DNA from: Arthrobacter sp. zg-Y238 | GTDB lineage: Bacteria; Actinomycetota; Actinomycetes; Actinomycetales; Micrococcaceae | Direction of reading: 5' to 3' | Assembly (NCBI RefSeq): GCF_024385525.1 | Contig: NZ_JANFLU010000010.1 | Span: 248,001-312,000, forward strand | DNA: 64,000 nt | Shown: positions 62,540 through 64,000 of the stretch, piece by piece | Layout of the letters: each line of letters begins with the position of its first letter | Position numbering within the stretch: the stretch's first letter is position 1 | Position numbers and translations under genes: made by a program | Notes under the pieces: model-generated | What the model was told of the DNA's origin: nothing | Database searches by the model: none | The model's input: only the letters and a program-made list of their open reading frames with translations

Positions 62540-62561
62540 GTAGAATGACTAGTCACTCTAC
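62540..62561. promoter_or_regulatory. Palindromic operator between hydrolase operon and tetR
   Basis: GTAGAATGACTAGTCACTCTAC (written in halves: GTAGAATGACT / AGTCACTCTAC) is symmetrical around 62550.5 at 20 of 22 positions; the core TGACTAGTCA is perfect. A further perfect palindrome GTCCGTACGGAC lies at 62512-62523. Both sit in the 145-bp divergent region and are good candidates for the TetR protein that follows. Confidence 0.75.
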
Positions 62562-62619
62562 TTCGAAGGACTGTAATCTGGATCATGGAGACACGCAAGG
62601 GCAACCGGAAGGAAATCTC

Positions 62620-63192
62620 ATGGCGGAGGCTGTGAAGGTATCGATGAGGGAACGTCTCGTCGAAGCCGCGACTGAGCTGTTCTATGCCGAGGGGCTTCGA
62701 GCGGTCAGCGTCGACAAGGTGATCGACCGTGCCGGAACGACGAAAGTGACCTTCTACCGGCATTTCAAAAGCAAGGATGACCTGGTGGTGGCCCATCTGG
62801 AACGCCGGGCAAAGATCGAGCGTGAGGGAATCGGCGCTGCAATGGAACACGCCGGCGGGGATGCCGACAAAACCTTGCAACTAATCGCGAACCAATTAGG
62901 CACTATGTCCTGTGAGCCCGGATTCCGCGGGTGTCCCTTCATCAACGCCGCAGCCGAATACCCGGACCCCGCCAGCGCAGTCCGTAAAACCATCAGGGAC
63001 CACCGCGAATGGTGCAAGGCCGCGTTCGCTGAAATCGCCCGTCCCCTGGCTCCCGCCGATCCGAAGGCGGCAGCCGAGGATCTGATGCTTCTTCGCGACG
63101 GAGCGATGGTTGCCGGCTACCTTGACGACGACGGCGACGCCCTCGCCGCTTCCTTCCTGCGCAGCTGCCGGGCGGTCGTCAACGCCGGCTGA
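62620..63192 (+). CDS. TetR family transcriptional regulator
   Basis: A 190-aa repressor (MAEAVKVSMRERLVEAATEL). The HTH includes YAEGLRAVSVDKVIDRAGTT and KVTFYRHFKSKDDLVVAHLE. The ligand-binding region contains EPGFRGCPFINAAAEYPDPA, a Cys-Pro motif common in a TetR subgroup that responds to small electrophiles or aromatic compounds and often controls an adjacent hydrolase/oxidoreductase operon. GGAAGGAAATCTC stands before the ATG; the longer frame upstream is not family-like. It is divergent from the interrupted operon, with a palindrome between them. Confidence 0.93.
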   Translation: MAEAVKVSMRERLVEAATELFYAEGLRAVSVDKVIDRAGTTKVTFYRHFKSKDDLVVAHLERRAKIEREGIGAAMEHAGGDADKTLQLIANQLGTMSCEPGFRGCPFINAAAEYPDPASAVRKTIRDHREWCKAAFAEIARPLAPADPKAAAEDLMLLRDGAMVAGYLDDDGDALAASFLRSCRAVVNAG

Positions 63193-63258
63193 CTGCGGGT
63201 AGATCCAGGAGCGTCGAAGGCGGCCAGCCGCGAACGTGTGCGGCAGCTCGTTGCCCGC

Positions 63259-64000
63259 CTAGATCGCCGGAAGTGTGGCCGTGTCGATGACGAAGCGGTA
63301 CCGTACGTCGGATGCGAGCACACGTTCGTAGGCATCGTTGATGGCGTCGGCGGCTATGAGCTCAATTTCGGGTGCGATGCTGTGCTCGGCGCAGAAGTCC
63401 AGCATGTCCTGGGTCTCACGGATACTGCCGATACCAGTGCCGGCGAACGAGCGCCGGTTGCTGCACAGCGTGTACACCTGTACCGGCAGTACCTCCGTCG
63501 GCGCACCGATGTTCACCATGGTTCCGTCGAGGCCGAGCAGCATGAGGTAGGCATCCACGTCGATCTTGGCACTCACCGTGTTGATGATGAGATCAAAGGT
63601 GTTGGCGAGGGTTTCGAATGTAGCCGGGTCGCTCGTGGCGTAGTAGGAGTCAGCACCGAACCGCAGCCCGTCCTCCTGCTTACTAAGCGAGTGCGAGAGA
63701 ACCGTGGTTTCCGCTCCCATGGCATGTGAAATCTTTACGGCCATGTGACCGAGCCCGCCCATCCCAATGACGGCTACCTTCTTGCCTGGGCCGGCATTCC
63801 AGTGCGCCAGTGGTGAATAGGTCGTAATGCCGGCGCACAAGAGGGGCGCGGCCGCTTCGTACGGGATGCTCTGCGGAACACTCAGCACGAAGTCCTCCAC
63901 CACGACGATATGCGTGGAGTACCCGCCCTGTGTGATGGTGCCGTCGCGGTCCACGGCGCCGTAGGTAGCGGTGTTGCCGTTGAGGCAGTACTGCTCTGCA
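63259..64000 (-). CDS. Zinc-dependent NAD(P) alcohol dehydrogenase, second copy, partial
   Basis: The C-terminal two-thirds (about 247 codons) of a medium-chain dehydrogenase; the N-terminus lies beyond base 64000. It includes [20 protein letters not shown], the cofactor motif [35 protein letters not shown] and the ending [13 protein letters not shown]. It is roughly 75-80% identical to the gene at 36698-37738 in the same strand orientation, judged by eye. The two are paralogues rather than a recent duplication, because many silent and conservative changes separate them. It probably continues past the edge with the zinc-ligand region. Confidence 0.92.
   Translation of the reverse strand, partial: AEQYCLNGNTATYGAVDRDGTITQGGYSTHIVVVEDFVLSVPQSIPYEAAAPLLCAGITTYSPLAHWNAGPGKKVAVIGMGGLGHMAVKISHAMGAETTVLSHSLSKQEDGLRFGADSYYATSDPATFETLANTFDLIINTVSAKIDVDAYLMLLGLDGTMVNIGAPTEVLPVQVYTLCSNRRSFAGTGIGSIRETQDMLDFCAEHSIAPEIELIAADAINDAYERVLASDVRYRFVIDTATLPAI

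Overview
The window is high-GC chromosomal DNA from an actinobacterium, most likely Arthrobacter or a close relative in the Micrococcaceae. Pointers are the gene order hisI-trpE-(Trp-associated membrane protein)-(HGxxPAAW protein)-trpC-trpB-trpA-lgt followed by gltBD, an ANTAR response regulator facing pyruvate kinase, ECF41- and ECF42-type sigma factors, a TIGR03085-type protein, and frequent GTG/TTG starts. The genus is an inference; no rRNA gene is present.

Layout. 0-5 kb: a cut-off SDR gene, a LuxR-type remnant, an ECF41 sigma factor overlapping its oxidoreductase partner, a small regulator/membrane-protein pair and a secreted M15 peptidase. 5-12 kb: an MFS transporter, a poly-G tract that looks like an assembly fault, two YhgE/DUF3533-type membrane proteins with a TetR regulator and a clear operator, and a TipA-like MerR regulator with a 19-bp-spacer promoter. 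12-16.5 kb: two NUDIX hydrolases, a 5'-3' exonuclease, tRNA-Leu(CAA), the ANTAR response regulator and pyk. 16.6-19.1 kb: a PadR/DUF1048/ABC exporter operon under a nested palindrome. 19.1-33.4 kb: the glt, lgt, trp and hisI genes, all on the minus strand. 33.4-43.6 kb: housekeeping and metabolic genes, a 41-42-bp tandem repeat array, a zinc alcohol dehydrogenase and hisE-hisG-hisF. 43.6-54.9 kb: small enzymes, a YCII/ECF42 sigma module plus a wrecked second copy of it, a hemerythrin-like protein, a DUF2975/Xre pair with its operator, and a UvrA-like ABC ATPase.

The most notable feature is at 56383-61082. A 4,700-bp mobile element has 26-bp terminal inverted repeats (25/26 identical) and sits between 2-bp TC duplications. 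It has an IS30-family transposase at one end, a short serine recombinase at the other, and five passenger genes between them: a DUF1801 protein, a GrpB-family protein, a Tyr-phosphatase-like protein and two unknowns. It split a flavoprotein disulfide-oxidoreductase gene 20 nt after its start codon. Removing the element and one TC copy restores an intact N-terminus with the FAD GxGxxG motif, translationally coupled (ATGA) to the upstream membrane-protein gene. The interrupted operon was alpha/beta hydrolase - DUF308-like membrane protein - oxidoreductase - EthD-like protein, with a divergent TetR gene and palindromic operator. The hydrolase in that operon carries Trp in place of the catalytic Ser. 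The window ends inside a second copy of the alcohol dehydrogenase found at 36.7 kb.

Long antisense reading frames, including one of 1,539 codons opposite gltB, are GC-driven shadows and are not listed as genes.
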